The notes beneath the pieces are model-generated. The model was not told the DNA's origin. It saw only the letters and a program-made list of their open reading frames with translations, and ran no database searches. Shown here in pieces: positions 63,829 to 64,000 of a stretch of 64,000 nt of DNA (position 1 is its first letter; each line of letters starts with the position of its first letter). The translations under genes and the position numbers were made by a program. Source of the stretch: an uncultured Eubacteriales bacterium (lineage in GTDB: Bacteria > Bacillota > Clostridia > Oscillospirales > CAG-272); assembly GCA_958414825.1 (NCBI GenBank), contig CATYXQ010000001.1, positions 22,613 to 86,612 of the forward strand. Reading direction: 5' to 3'.

Positions 63829-64000
63829 CTATTTTGTTTCAAGCGCAAAAAAATACGGCGACGTCGGCGAATTGACAATCTGTAGCCTGGAAACGCATGT
63901 TTTCCGGCGGTCAAGCCCCGAAAAATACCGCGCAAGCGCTTCACCCTCAGCGGCTCCCTCCGCGTGCCCCGGATAAACGGCAACAAGCAGGATCGCATCC
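63829..64000 (-). CDS. Class I SAM methyltransferase, C-terminal part (MnmM/YtqB-like)
   Basis: The last 56 codons before a TAG at 63829 read DAILLVAVYPGHAEGAAEGE, then ALARYFSGLDRRK and INSPTSPYFFALE-like sequence. It matches the C-terminus of YtqB/MnmM, the tRNA mnm5s2U34 methyltransferase of Gram-positives. The gene continues beyond the window. Its stop lies in the RBS region of the VanY gene. Confidence 0.75.
   Translation of the reverse strand, partial: DAILLVAVYPGHAEGAAEGEALARYFSGLDRRKTCVSRLQIVNSPTSPYFFALETK

Noticed and set aside
1..64000. CRISPR arrays, tRNA and rRNA genes
   Set aside because: No regularly spaced repeats, cloverleaf-like segments or rRNA-like stretches were found in the intergenic regions.

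Overview
The window reads as a chromosome segment of a low-to-medium GC member of the Firmicutes, most likely a spore-forming or spore-derived gut Clostridia of the Oscillospiraceae/Ruminococcaceae type. The support is a PolC-type replicative polymerase, Spo0A, the sporulation-linked proteins YlmC and YtfJ, single-chain glycyl-tRNA synthetase, an ECF-type membrane domain, and an extracellular GH43 enzyme with a type I dockerin. No tRNA, rRNA or CRISPR array was seen. Most genes are packed housekeeping operons with good Shine-Dalgarno sites.

Left part (1-14.8 kb). On the minus strand rpsB-tsf and pyrH-frr are present, but the usual rpsB-tsf-pyrH-frr string is split by about 11.7 kb holding polC, a lipid kinase, a GH2 glycosidase, a PHP phosphoesterase and, on the plus strand, a GH43-dockerin enzyme whose signal peptide is out of frame with its body. 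A YlmC protein and nnrD follow.

Accessory island (about 15.9-22.2 kb). A cyclic-di-GMP module sits between nnrD and rpsU: a dCache-GGDEF-EAL phosphodiesterase, a PAS-GGDEF cyclase, a GGDEF cyclase whose sensor is an ECF-transporter S-component-like membrane domain, and a broken VTC (polyphosphate polymerase-type) gene. A serine-recombinase remnant with an internal deletion and a nonsense codon lies at one end. Two further GGDEF remnants lie inside the island and at its other end, the latter on the opposite strand. The promoter region of the operon is crowded with palindromes.

Core minus-strand block (22.2-43.5 kb), in transcription order: infC-rpmI-rplT, a SpoU methyltransferase, dprA, topA, trmFO, plsX, rnc, an Elp3-like radical SAM gene, smc, ftsY, rdgB, yhbY, nadD, yqeK, an LCP protein, rsfS, leuS and rpsU. 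infC has a consensus promoter, an attenuator-like hairpin and an ATT start codon.

Plus-strand block (43.6-53.3 kb): lon, ysxC, an M50 protease, scpA, scpB, a DUF2953 protein, ytfJ, a D,D-carboxypeptidase, rluB, a GNAT-like protein and spo0A. lon is broken by an exact 8-bp tandem duplication. The VTC gene in the island is broken by the same kind of lesion, and removing one 8-bp copy restores each frame exactly.

Right part (53.4-64 kb): glyS with a second LCP gene, rlmD, a Vat-like xenobiotic acetyltransferase, a spermidine/putrescine ABC operon (potABCD, with PotD anchored by a C-terminal membrane helix), a VanY-type carboxypeptidase, and the end of an MnmM/YtqB-like methyltransferase.
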